Positions 45,380 through 54,282 of a DNA stretch of 60,371 bases are shown here, one piece after another. Every line of letters starts with the position of its first letter. The stretch's first letter is position 1. The DNA comes from an uncultured Alphaproteobacteria bacterium. Lineage in GTDB: Bacteria; Pseudomonadota; Alphaproteobacteria; Rhodobacterales; Rhodobacteraceae. The notes beneath the pieces are model-generated. The model was not told where the DNA came from. It ran no database searches and saw only the letters and a list, made by a program, of their open reading frames with translations. A program made the position numbers and the translations under genes. The stretch covers positions 1 through 60,371 of the forward strand of contig CABZEW010000009.1 in NCBI GenBank assembly GCA_902524845.1, given 5' to 3'.

Positions 45380-46262
45380 GCTCTTTCCCATATCGATGCG
45401 CTTGAAGTCTTTGACCATATCTCTGAGACACTCTATCAAAAATTATTGCCAAGGCCACGATCGCCAACCCATTCATTAAACCTAAGGTCAGGTATTGATT
45501 TTGGACCGCCTGAAGAACGGGCATCCCCAAACCTTTAACGCCAATCATAGAAGCAATGACAACCATCGCTAATGCCATCATTATAGTTTGATTAACGCCT
45601 GCAAAAATATTCGGCAGCGCTAAAGGGATTTGAACGGAAAATAGCTTTTGTCTGTAACTAGAGCCAAATGCATCCGCTGCCTCTAAGATTTCTTTATCAA
45701 CCAACCTTATACCCAGGTTAGTTAAACGAATTATCGGAGGCAAGGCGTAAACGCATACGGCAATCAAACCGGGTACTCTACCGATACCTAAAAGCATTAC
45801 AACAGGCAAAAGGTAAACGAATATTGGAATTGTTTGCATTAAATCTAAAATTGGTGTGATAGCGCTCTGAACACGATCATACCGCGACATCAATATACCA
45901 ATCGGTATGCCAACTGCTATGCAAATTAGTGTAGCAACGGATATGAGGGATATAGTTGCCATCATATCTTTCCACATACCGAAGTAACCTATCAACATAA
46001 AGGAAACAACCGAACCTAAAGCTAGTTGCCAGCTTCGTGAGCCAAGATAAGCAAAGGCAGCAACAAGGACCAAAATAATTGGCCAAGGAGTCGCAATTAG
46101 CAGTTTTTCTAACCAGACTAAAAAAAAATATAACGGATCAAAAAAAGCCTCAATAGCATCTCCATTTGATCTGGACCATTCCCTAAAAGATCCATCTATA
46201 CCTTTTTTTAAATCTCTTAAGTCTCTCTTACCTAAACTCGGAAATTCTGCCAACCAATCCAT
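45372..46262 (-). CDS. proW: Glycine betaine/proline ABC transporter permease
   Basis: A 296-residue inner-membrane permease of the ProW type with about six hydrophobic helices. The EAA-loop region EAADAFGSSYRQKLFSVQIPLALPNIFAG (about 198-226) contacts the ATPase. The N-terminal tail (about 1-45) is soluble and acidic/basic mixed, as usual for ProW. GAGGG lies about 8 bases before the ATG. A GC-rich hairpin separates it from proX. Its last codons overlap proV. Confidence 0.92.
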   Translation of the reverse strand: MDWLAEFPSLGKRDLRDLKKGIDGSFREWSRSNGDAIEAFFDPLYFFLVWLEKLLIATPWPIILVLVAAFAYLGSRSWQLALGSVVSFMLIGYFGMWKDMMATISLISVATLICIAVGIPIGILMSRYDRVQSAITPILDLMQTIPIFVYLLPVVMLLGIGRVPGLIAVCVYALPPIIRLTNLGIRLVDKEILEAADAFGSSYRQKLFSVQIPLALPNIFAGVNQTIMMALAMVVIASMIGVKGLGMPVLQAVQNQYLTLGLMNGLAIVALAIIFDRVSQRYGQRLQAHRYGKEHE

Positions 46263-46286
46263 AGTAAGCCCTCATAAAATTAGAAT

Positions 46287-46312
46287 GGCCGCCCCAGTTC
46301 CCTAGGGCGACC
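46287..46312 (-). terminator. GC-rich hairpin between proX and proW
   Basis: On the minus strand GGTCGCCC and GGGCGGCC pair as an 8-bp stem with one G-U pair around a 10-base loop. No strong U-run follows, so it is more likely an attenuator or mRNA-stabilising element that lets proX be expressed above proWV than a full terminator. It is unusually GC-rich for the region. Confidence 0.55.
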
Positions 46313-46330
46313 AATCACGAACAATTATTT

Positions 46331-47335
46331 TTAGAGTGATGCCTTAATCTTTTTGGCGATGTCTGCTGACACCCAAGGTGTCCAAACGTCTTCATATTCA
46401 ATTAGGAACTCTATAGCCGCATCAGGACCATTTGCTTGGTTATCTTCCATATATACCAACATTTTATTCATTATTGGTCCTGGAAAGATGCGCTTTCCGA
46501 AGTAACCCATAGCATCTGAACCAGCTGATTCTTTGAAGTTTGTGGTTACAATTGTGTGAACCTCAGACTTTGTCCATGCTGAAGGTTTTGGATCGGCACA
46601 ATCTTGCTCTGCCTTTGCGATACATCCATCCCAATTTTCAGCACCAGCAAACGGAACTCCAAAAGGAACAAGTTGCATATTAAATTTTCCGATCGGAGCT
46701 GTTGGGGCCCAGTAATAACCGAACCAGTTATCTCCCCTTTGAACGGCTTTTGCCATAGATGCATCAAGACCAGCTTGTGAACCTGGATCAATTAGTATCC
46801 AACCTTTATCTTCCATTTTAAACGCTCTGAAAAGGTTGATATTTGAAAGTTGGCATCCCCATCCCGCAGGACATCCTATGAATTCTCCTTTTGAAGGATC
46901 TTCTTTCGCAGGGAAAAGGTCTGGTCGTTCTAGAATATCCAACACTGTCTTAATATCAGGATTTTTAGTAAGTACATAATCTGGAACCCACCATCCTTCT
47001 CCGAGGTCAGTAATTGGCATTTCTCTAGCGGAGTGTAGCCTTCCGTCATCCATCGCTTTAAATAGCGGCTCTCTTACCGCGTTGATCCAAAGTTCTGCTG
47101 CAACATCTGGTTGCCCTTTTTCATTCATAGATGCAAAAGTTGTAGTAGTTGCACCAGCAACCATCTCTATTTCACAACCATAGCCTTCTTCTAGAATGAT
47201 CTTATCGACGTTTGCCATTAGTGTGGCTGATGGCCAGTTCATGTCAGCCATAGAAATTGATCCACATGCCGCATAAGCATTTGTGGCCAAAGCCATGGTG
47301 CCAGCAACGACAGTTGACATCAAAAATTTATACAT
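46331..47335 (-). CDS. proX: Glycine betaine-type substrate-binding protein
   Basis: A 334-residue periplasmic binding protein of the ProX/OpuAC family. A signal peptide (residues 1 to about 22, ending NAYA) precedes a mature start ACGSISMADMNWPSA. Several Trp residues (ADMNWPSA, GEGWWVPDY, GWGCQ, WAPTAP) suggest the aromatic cage for a quaternary ammonium. It binds glycine betaine, proline betaine or carnitine; the sequence cannot choose. GGAAAGAG is about 6 bases before the ATG. It heads a proX-proW-proV operon whose hairpin follows its stop. Confidence 0.9.
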   Translation of the reverse strand: MYKFLMSTVVAGTMALATNAYAACGSISMADMNWPSATLMANVDKIILEEGYGCEIEMVAGATTTTFASMNEKGQPDVAAELWINAVREPLFKAMDDGRLHSAREMPITDLGEGWWVPDYVLTKNPDIKTVLDILERPDLFPAKEDPSKGEFIGCPAGWGCQLSNINLFRAFKMEDKGWILIDPGSQAGLDASMAKAVQRGDNWFGYYWAPTAPIGKFNMQLVPFGVPFAGAENWDGCIAKAEQDCADPKPSAWTKSEVHTIVTTNFKESAGSDAMGYFGKRIFPGPIMNKMLVYMEDNQANGPDAAIEFLIEYEDVWTPWVSADIAKKIKASL

Positions 47336-47886
47336 ATCTCTTTCCTTCCGTTTGTGGCCTTAGTTTACTAGACCAAGATTTGTTTCCATAAGGCTACCCG
47401 TTTCATCAAGCTCTTGTCAATAGTGCACGAGTTTTTTATCTGCGTCGGTAAGGAGTTGCTTATGAAATTTTGCTGTAGAATACAAATATTAAAAAATTTG
47501 TTGAAATAATTTCCTTTTTTTGCAACGAAAAATAGACAGAGGTCGGTCACTAGCCCTCGTAAAAAAAAGGCCTTTATGATTTTTAAAGGCGAAAACGATA
47601 TTTTTAGATAAAATTTCCACAATATTTAATAAAAACAAGTCAACCTATAAGGTTGGGCAACGCCTTTACTCGAACAAAAAACGTAAAAGCCTTGTTCTAG
47701 AACGAGAAATTTTTGTAAACGATATAAAGCATTTTCGCGTTCGTATTGAAGGAATGACAATTAAAAAAGCCAAAATTTTAAGTGAAAATGCTATACTTCA
47801 AGATCATTTCAAGCATATAGAAGACACATCAGACAAAAAGATATTACTTTGATTTTTTATTGCCCTAAAATCGTTGACCGCTGAAA
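47336..47886. other. Intergenic region with an ATG-less open frame
   Basis: No clear gene is visible in this 550-base gap between proX and the CaiC-like ligase. The proX promoter should lie near 47340-47450. A plus-strand frame stays open for about 90 codons, ending with TGA at 47850-47852; it encodes a basic sequence (SLVLEREIFVNDIKHFRVRI) but has no upstream ATG, only an internal ATG at 47754 for a 32-codon peptide. It may be a relic or a short gene with a non-standard start. A minus-strand hairpin followed by a T-run lies at 47561-47590. Confidence 0.35.
47561..47590 (-). terminator. Possible Rho-independent terminator
   Basis: On the minus strand GCCTTTA and TAAAGGC form a 7-bp stem around a 7-base loop, followed by C and eight T. 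The stem is AT-rich and so modest. It lies about 300 bases downstream of the CaiC-like ligase stop and could end that transcript before it reaches the proX promoter. Confidence 0.45.
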
Positions 47887-49518
47887 TTAGCGATCAGGAA
47901 TTAATGTTATAACGTCCTCTGTTAAACCTTCTTTTCTCACGTCAACCTTGCTTAGCTTGCCTGATCCAGTTTTCCTAATACTATCAACGATCCGCATATA
48001 TTTTGGAACCGCAAATCTAGGAAGCTTTTCCTGACAAAAAGAAAGAAAGTGGTCTGCATTTATTCGGGTTTCTTTATTTTTTACAATACAAATAAGCACT
48101 TCATCTTCACCACCCGAATTCTGGGTTTTCACTCCAATCGCTGCACTCTCCTCAATTACAGGATACGCATTAATTACTTGCTCTAATTCAAAAGCAGATA
48201 TGTTCTCACCTCTACGTCTGATACAATCTTTTATCCTGTCAAAATAATACATCCTTCCCTTCTCATCAAAATAACATGCGTCGCCTGTATGAAACCATAA
48301 GTTTCGCCATGCCTCTATTGTCTTCTCGGGCATTTTATAATAACCAGCAGAGAAAATGCCGGGGTGCTTAGGTCTTATTAGCAACTCTCCGACTTTATTT
48401 GGGGGGAACGCTTCATCATTTTCAGGATTAGCAATCCTTACCTCGTATAACTCGCTTACAGGATAGCCTGCACGGCCTGGAATACATGTCTCTTCACTTA
48501 GTGCAGCCCAAAAGCTCATACCGCTCTCAGTCATTCCAAAACCTTGAAGAAATTTTACATTGAATCGCTTTTCAAACTCTTTTCCCCATTCTCCGACGGG
48601 AACCGCACTTACAAGTCTTAATAAATGATTTTTATCTTCCTTACTCTCCTTAGTTCCAAAGACAAACTCTGGCATAACACCGAGTAGATGTGTTGTTGTT
48701 GCCTTTGAGTTTTGCACGTCACTTAACCACCGATTGGGACTAAATCTTTCTACGCAATAAACATTCATACCGGCATACAAGGCTGCAAAGCATTGAATGC
48801 TAAGCGCGTTGATGTGGAATAAGGGCATGCAAATATATTGTGTATCTTTATTAGAAAAGTGCGCAGCCTCGGCACTAATAATAGCATAGGAGAAGAAGTG
48901 TCCATGAGGTAATAAAACCCCTTTTGAGGGACCAGTAGTACCAGATGTATACATTATTGCACAAATTTTATGAATTGAAGCACTCTTAAGCAATCTCAAA
49001 TCGCTAATATTAACAACATTCTCAAAGCAAGAATTAAAGCTTAAAGTTTCTTCTGAGTGAAGGGCTGTTGGTAGAGACTCATTATCAAATGTATCAGTTA
49101 TTATTGTTCCTTTAAGCCTCTTTTTTTGTGGCTTTATGTCATTAAAAATATCTAACAACGCATTGTCAATTATAGCTATTTTTGGTTCACAATTAAGATA
49201 CTGGTACTCCAAGAATTGCCCACGTAATTCCGTGTTTATTGGAACAAAAACAGCTCCTGTCTTCATCACAGCAAAAAGCGATACAAGGAACTCTGGGCTA
49301 TTTTTTAATAAACAAAAAACATTTTCATCTTCTTTAAGGCCAATATTTAGGAGTTTACAAGCCATTTTATCTGATAATTCATCGAGTGATTTGAAGGAAA
49401 GAGCGCTACCAGAGTCAAATTTAATAAACTCTCTGTTTCCGTATTCAGAAGCCCTGATCTTTAAAAGCTTTAAAACGTTCCAGTTAGATTTTTCTGTAAA
49501 AACGCCTCGTTTTATCAT
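47887..49518 (-). CDS. CaiC-like carnitine/crotonobetaine-CoA ligase (AMP-forming)
   Basis: A 543-residue ANL-superfamily CoA ligase. MYTSGTTGPSKGVLLPH near 192 is the P-loop, GFGMTESG near 330 and WFHTGDACYFDEKGRMYYFDR near 412 are adenylation motifs, and RIKDCIRRRGENISAFELE near 432 is typical of the crotonobetaine/carnitine-CoA ligase branch. The catalytic Lys lies in KTGSGKLSKVDVR near the end. GGAG precedes the ATG. Near the carnitine operon it may activate gamma-butyrobetaine or carnitine, though another carboxylate is possible. A DMT transporter lies upstream on the same strand. Confidence 0.72.
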   Translation of the reverse strand: MIKRGVFTEKSNWNVLKLLKIRASEYGNREFIKFDSGSALSFKSLDELSDKMACKLLNIGLKEDENVFCLLKNSPEFLVSLFAVMKTGAVFVPINTELRGQFLEYQYLNCEPKIAIIDNALLDIFNDIKPQKKRLKGTIITDTFDNESLPTALHSEETLSFNSCFENVVNISDLRLLKSASIHKICAIMYTSGTTGPSKGVLLPHGHFFSYAIISAEAAHFSNKDTQYICMPLFHINALSIQCFAALYAGMNVYCVERFSPNRWLSDVQNSKATTTHLLGVMPEFVFGTKESKEDKNHLLRLVSAVPVGEWGKEFEKRFNVKFLQGFGMTESGMSFWAALSEETCIPGRAGYPVSELYEVRIANPENDEAFPPNKVGELLIRPKHPGIFSAGYYKMPEKTIEAWRNLWFHTGDACYFDEKGRMYYFDRIKDCIRRRGENISAFELEQVINAYPVIEESAAIGVKTQNSGGEDEVLICIVKNKETRINADHFLSFCQEKLPRFAVPKYMRIVDSIRKTGSGKLSKVDVRKEGLTEDVITLIPDR

Positions 49519-49553
49519 AACAAAACTCCGTAAAAAAAATTAGCTTTGGACTA

Positions 49554-50426
49554 TCATTGCATTAAATTTCCAGTGTTAGAATATAACGCATTATAGAGCA
49601 CAGCAAAGCAAATTAACGATCCTCCCAGAATGGTATTATATAAAATCTCCTCCCCAATAAAAGCCCATACCCAAACAGGTCCCAAAAATACTTCTCCTAA
49701 CATCAGTAAAGTTAGTTGAGTGGCAGGTACAAATTTTGAGCCTAGAGTATATAAAACGAGACCACCTCCTACCTGGAAAACGCCTAAAATGAAAATAATA
49801 ATAAAATCTTTGTCAATAAGCTGAAAGCTAGAATTAGAAAACAAGATAATTAGGAAAGCAACGATGGACGCAATGATCCCAGACGAAAAAACAGATGGCA
49901 ACATTTGCAGATGTTTATTTATCCTTAGATTGATAGTAAAAAATGAAAAACCCATGGCTGAAATAATAGCTGATAAGTTTCCTTTCCAATCCCCGCCACC
50001 GAAATCACTCCAAACCATTATTAAAACACCTAAAAAGGCAATAAAAATGGACAGTAAAGTTCTTAGAGATATTATCTCCGTTAGGAATATTGGTGACAAA
50101 ATAGCTGTAAATATTGGAGCGCACGCAAATAATAGGAGAGCATTTGCTGCTGATGTAGTTAGTAAAGCGTAAATTCCTCCTATGTACGCAAAAAATAGTG
50201 CTGTACCTCCAAAAGTATAAGAAATCCAGTTCTTTAAAAGGTCCAAAAAGTTAAACCTAAAGAAAAAATGAAGTAGTAGCCCTATAAAAATGCAAATGAA
50301 AATCGAACGATAAAACAATATTTGAAAGACATTAGCCTGCTCAAGACTCTTAATACTCAATCCTATAGTCGACCAAAGTACTCCTGCAGCAACCGCTAAA
50401 AGAATCCCAAAACTCTTATCCGTCAT
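49554..50426 (-). CDS. EamA/DMT family transporter
   Basis: A 290-residue integral membrane protein with about ten hydrophobic segments in two internally repeated EamA halves. Typical features are GVLWSTIGLSIK near residue 15 in the first half and the final GEVFLGPVWVWAFIGEE. Members export or exchange amino acids, drugs or metabolites; direction and substrate are unknown. GGGAGA sits just before the ATG. It lies upstream of the CaiC-like ligase on the same strand, about 35 bases away, so they could share a transcript. It is divergent from glutamate dehydrogenase. Confidence 0.88.
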   Translation of the reverse strand: MTDKSFGILLAVAAGVLWSTIGLSIKSLEQANVFQILFYRSIFICIFIGLLLHFFFRFNFLDLLKNWISYTFGGTALFFAYIGGIYALLTTSAANALLLFACAPIFTAILSPIFLTEIISLRTLLSIFIAFLGVLIMVWSDFGGGDWKGNLSAIISAMGFSFFTINLRINKHLQMLPSVFSSGIIASIVAFLIILFSNSSFQLIDKDFIIIFILGVFQVGGGLVLYTLGSKFVPATQLTLLMLGEVFLGPVWVWAFIGEEILYNTILGGSLICFAVLYNALYSNTGNLMQ

Positions 50427-50540
50427 AGTCTCCCTACTCTTGCAATTATTCTTGTTACTTTTTTATCAAATAGTAAAGAAATACCTAATAGCTTTTAGTA
50501 GTAAAATATGTGTGTTAAACTTTCCGCAGGGGGAAATAAA

Positions 50541-51962
50541 ATGGCAGGGAAAGAATTCTTAAAGTCAATTGAACTCAATTTCAAACAAGCTGTAAAATTT
50601 TTAAACATTAACAAAACAGAGAACAATTTAACTGATGATCTTGCAGACCAAATTATGAAAGCAAATTCAACGTATTTAGTAAGATTCGGGGTTAGATTAA
50701 GAAACAAAGTTTTTACATTTCAAGGCTATAGATCAGTACACTCTGATCACTTTGAGCCTGTGAAAGGTGGCATCAGGTACGATTTAGATGTAAATCAAGA
50801 AGAGGTTGAAGCTCTTGCAGCTCTTATGACTTATAAGTGTTCGCTTGTTGAGGTACCTTTCGGGGGCTCAAAAGGAGGCCTAATCATTGATCCAAAAGAA
50901 TGGAGTGCCAAAGAGCTAGAAAAAATTACAAGACGGTTCACTCAGGAACTGGCTAAAAGAGATTTAATTCATCCATCGCAGAATGTACCAGCACCCGATG
51001 TGGGTACGGGAGAGAGAGAAATGGCCTGGATGGCAGACGAATATAGAAGATTATACCCTACGGATTTAAATGCATGGGCCTGTGTCACTGGAAAGCCTGT
51101 GAGCAAGGGAGGGATTGCTGGAAGAACTGAAGCTACTGGCCGTGGCATAAAATACGCACTCAACGCATTCTTTGACAGTAAAATAGATTTAGAAAAAACA
51201 GGTCTCTCACCGGGTTTAAATGGAAAGCGAGTTATAATACAGGGTCTCGGTAATGTTGGTTATCATGCTGCACTATTTTTATCTCAAGAGGATGGCGCTA
51301 AAATAACACATGTTTTGGAGCGAGGTGGAGCAATAATAAATGAGAAAGGGATTGATATACTTAGATTGCGAGACCATATCGTACAAAGTGGTTCAATAGA
51401 AGGATTTCCTGGGTTTATCGATAAAGGGCCAGAGCTACTGGAAGCTGATGCTGATATTCTCATTCCTGCTGCAATGGAGCTAGTAATAACTGACGAAAAT
51501 GCTGAAAGAATTAAGGCTCCTTTAATCATAGAGGCTGCTAACGGCCCGATTTCGTCTAATGCTGACAAGATATTAAATAAAAATAATAAGATCATTATTC
51601 CAGACTTATACGCTAATGCAGGTGGAGTTACAGTTAGCTACTTTGAATGGATAAAAAATTTAAGCAGAATAAGGTTTGGGAGACTACAAAGGCGCGCTCA
51701 AGAAAACCAACTATCTTCTTTAATCAATGGTATTGAGACTATTACTAAAGAAAAGTTTTCTGATGAGTTTAAAAAAGAGCTTGTTAAAGGAGACTCAGAG
51801 CTTGATTTAGTAAGATCAGGCCTCGAGGACACCATGCGAACTACCTACGATGTAATAAGTACTCGGTGGAACTCAGATAAAAATATTCCTGACTTACGAA
51901 CTGCTGCTATGATGGTTTCGATAACTAGAATAGCTAGTACCTATTCAACATTAGGTATTTAA
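50541..51962 (+). CDS. Glu/Leu/Phe/Val-type dehydrogenase, probably glutamate dehydrogenase
   Basis: A 473-residue dehydrogenase of the ELFV family. KGGIRYDLDVNQEEVEALAALMTYKCSL near 77, with VPFGGSKGG, carries the catalytic and substrate Lys residues. PAPDVGTGEREMAWMADEY near 146 gives the conserved Asp, and IQGLGNVGYHAALFL near 222 is the NAD fold. NGPISSNADKIL near 325 is also typical. The ATG at 50541 has GGGGGAAA upstream; an earlier in-frame ATG would overlap that site. It interconverts glutamate and 2-oxoglutarate, and would handle amino groups or ammonia from the nitrogen-rich substrates used nearby. Confidence 0.9.
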   Translation: MAGKEFLKSIELNFKQAVKFLNINKTENNLTDDLADQIMKANSTYLVRFGVRLRNKVFTFQGYRSVHSDHFEPVKGGIRYDLDVNQEEVEALAALMTYKCSLVEVPFGGSKGGLIIDPKEWSAKELEKITRRFTQELAKRDLIHPSQNVPAPDVGTGEREMAWMADEYRRLYPTDLNAWACVTGKPVSKGGIAGRTEATGRGIKYALNAFFDSKIDLEKTGLSPGLNGKRVIIQGLGNVGYHAALFLSQEDGAKITHVLERGGAIINEKGIDILRLRDHIVQSGSIEGFPGFIDKGPELLEADADILIPAAMELVITDENAERIKAPLIIEAANGPISSNADKILNKNNKIIIPDLYANAGGVTVSYFEWIKNLSRIRFGRLQRRAQENQLSSLINGIETITKEKFSDEFKKELVKGDSELDLVRSGLEDTMRTTYDVISTRWNSDKNIPDLRTAAMMVSITRIASTYSTLGI

Positions 51963-51992
51963 GGAGCTTTAATGTGTATGAAACCAAATTAC

Positions 51993-52764
51993 TTACATTC
52001 TACTTTCTCTAATATCAGAAATAATTAGTTCAAGCTCCTCTAAAGGTAAAAATCCTGGGAAAAATTTACTCTCTATAATGAATAAAGGCGTACCAGAAAA
52101 ACCAATTCGTCTTGCAAGAGCTGTTGACTTTGCTATGTGGTTAATAACAAATTCACTTTCCATGTTTTTTTTCAAGCTAGGTATATCAATTTGTAAACTT
52201 TTGGCTATTTCAAAAATTTTTTTATCAGATAGGCTGCCTTCCTTCATAAGCCTCCAATGAAATTCTTTGTACTTTCCTTGTACGATAGATGCAAGAGCCG
52301 CTTTTGCAGCAATAACACTATTATTGTTTAAAATAGGCCACTCGCGTGGAATAAATTTTATATTCTCATCAGTGCTAATTAAATCTTGAAGATCTTTAGC
52401 AGCAGTTTTGCAATAGGGACAGTTATAATCAAAGAATTCAACGATCGTAATATCTCCAGCGGGATTTCCAATAACAACCGTATCTTTAGTATCAGTCAAT
52501 TCTGAACTATATTCTCTAATTAGATTAGAGACACTATCGTTTCTTTTTTGTTCTTCCCTTGCTTGAAGAATTCTAGAAACCTCTCTTAATATTTCAGGAT
52601 TTTCTAGTAACGCCTCCAGCGCTAACTTTTTTTATCGTTGCTGTTTCACCTTCTGAAAAATTATTGTCGCTTTTACTTTGAGCAAACAAAGGCAAACTAA
52701 CAAAAACTGTGACTGCGAATAAGATGGCATATATATAGATGATTTTAGACTTCAAAAACATCAT
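51993..52764 (-). pseudogene. DsbA-like thioredoxin-fold oxidoreductase with a one-base frameshift
   Basis: Two frames together encode a normal exported DsbA/DsbG-like protein. The upstream frame starts at ATG 52764, coupled as ATGA to the M20 peptidase stop, and gives a signal peptide ending SLPLFAQS. After the seven-T run at 52627-52633 (seven A in mRNA) the reading shifts to the frame that holds LALEALLENPEILREVSRIL and then the thioredoxin domain with FFDYNCPYC near its middle and the cis-Pro segment FSGTPLF. Six A would restore one frame. It is either a recent mutation, transcriptional slippage or a sequencing error. The intact downstream part (51993-52499) lacks a signal peptide on its own. 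Confidence 0.82.
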
Positions 52765-54140
52765 GAACCAAGACTTCCTATTTTATGAAATAATTGCCTA
52801 TATGCCTCTTGCCCCTTATAGAAACTTGATAATCTGAAAAATTCGTTGGGGGCGTGCCAGTTTTCATCGTCTAGTTGAAAGGCAAACATAGTCGCGTGTA
52901 CTCCAAGATATTTATAAAATGCCGAAAGAATAGGGATAGACCCCCCTACTCTAATCATGTAAGGCTCTCTGCCATAAACATTACTCAATACATCTCTTGC
53001 AATGTCAGTTGATTTATGAATTTCTGGGATCAATAGAGGATCACCTTCATCCTGTAAGGGGATTACTTTACCAATAACTCCATTGGGCAAGAAGCGCCTA
53101 ACATGATTTTCTATTTTTTTTAGAATTTCCTTTGGCTTTTGATTAGCGACTAATCTACAAGTTATTTTTGCTTTTGCCTCTGAAGGTAGAACTGTTTTTG
53201 TCCCAACTCCTTGGTATCCGCCCCCAATACCGTTTAAATCTAGCGTAGGGCGTGCTCCTATTCTTTCTGGTGCAGTATACCCAGCTTCCCCATCTAAACC
53301 TATAGATCCTGTTAACTCCAAGTACTCTTTTTCATCAAAAGGCACTCTAGCGATTTCTGCTTTATCTTTATCATTTAAAGGAACAACCTCATCATAAAAC
53401 CCGTCTATTGTGATTTCACCATCTGCATTTTTCATAGAAGAAAGTAATTGTGTAAGCGCCATAATTGGATTTGCAATAGCCGCTCCAAATAGCCCTGAAT
53501 GTTTATCGGTTTCAGGACCAATGACCTCAATATCAAACCCTAATATGCCTTTGAAGCCAACTGCTAAATTTGGTTCATTTTCAGAAAATTGTCCTCCATC
53601 AGCAGAAAAAATCATATCGCACTTAAGTTTATCTGCATTATTTGAGACAAATTCTGGCATTTTTGGTGAAGCAATTTCTTCCTCTCCTTCAAAGAGGAAT
53701 TTTATATTAAAGGGGAAGGACCCGCTGCTTTTGTAAATGGCTTCGAATACGATTATAGGTATAAACATAGATCCTTTATCATCAGAGGCACCTCTTGCAA
53801 AAATTTTTTCTTCTTTTATCGTCGGCGTAAACGGATCATGATGCCATAATTCAACCGGGTCTACAGGTTGCACATCAAAATGCCCATATATCAGTGCCGT
53901 TGGCTTGCCATTTCCTGCATGCATCCAATCACCATAAACCGCAGGTTGTCCACCAGTATCCATTACCTCCACATTTTCAATCCCTGCTTCAGACATTCTT
54001 GCCCTTAACCAAGCTGCTGCCCTTTGAACATCTTTGGAGTGCTCTGGTAGAGCAGCAATCGAGGGTATAGCTATAAAATCTAATAATTCCTTATTAAACT
54101 TCTCTCTGTTATTTGAAAGATATTCTTGATCATTTTTCAT
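52761..54140 (-). CDS. M20-family dipeptidase
   Basis: A 459-residue M20 metallopeptidase. GHFDVQPVDPVELWHHDPF near 86 supplies the first metal His and Asp, RGASDDKGSM near 115 the bridging Asp, and EGEEEIASP near 150 the catalytic and metal Glu. HSGLFGAAIANP near 215 begins the dimerisation lid, and a final His region is HAPNE. No signal peptide is visible. It should cleave dipeptides or similar amides in the cytosol. It is coupled to the DsbA-like gene by ATGA overlap, an unusual pairing because that product is exported. Confidence 0.87.
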   Translation of the reverse strand: MKNDQEYLSNNREKFNKELLDFIAIPSIAALPEHSKDVQRAAAWLRARMSEAGIENVEVMDTGGQPAVYGDWMHAGNGKPTALIYGHFDVQPVDPVELWHHDPFTPTIKEEKIFARGASDDKGSMFIPIIVFEAIYKSSGSFPFNIKFLFEGEEEIASPKMPEFVSNNADKLKCDMIFSADGGQFSENEPNLAVGFKGILGFDIEVIGPETDKHSGLFGAAIANPIMALTQLLSSMKNADGEITIDGFYDEVVPLNDKDKAEIARVPFDEKEYLELTGSIGLDGEAGYTAPERIGARPTLDLNGIGGGYQGVGTKTVLPSEAKAKITCRLVANQKPKEILKKIENHVRRFLPNGVIGKVIPLQDEGDPLLIPEIHKSTDIARDVLSNVYGREPYMIRVGGSIPILSAFYKYLGVHATMFAFQLDDENWHAPNEFFRLSSFYKGQEAYRQLFHKIGSLGS

Positions 54141-54282
54141 TTCTTAAGCAACCTTTTCACTATATATCCTGAATATTTTAATATGTTACGAACAAATTAT
54201 ATTCAAAGTTATTTTTTGTTTAAGTTTTACCATATCTTAGCTAAACAAAAAAACTCTGCAAACCCTACATTGCGAAAGGTAT

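Noticed and set aside
47368-47622. 84-codon minus-strand frame upstream of proX
   Set aside because: It crosses the likely proX promoter and a hairpin, and its translation resembles no protein I recognise.
52627-52633. Classic -1 ribosomal frameshift at A AAA AAG
   Set aside because: Restoring the downstream frame needs loss of one base (a +1 shift), the opposite of the -1 slip such heptamers promote; polymerase slippage or error fits better.
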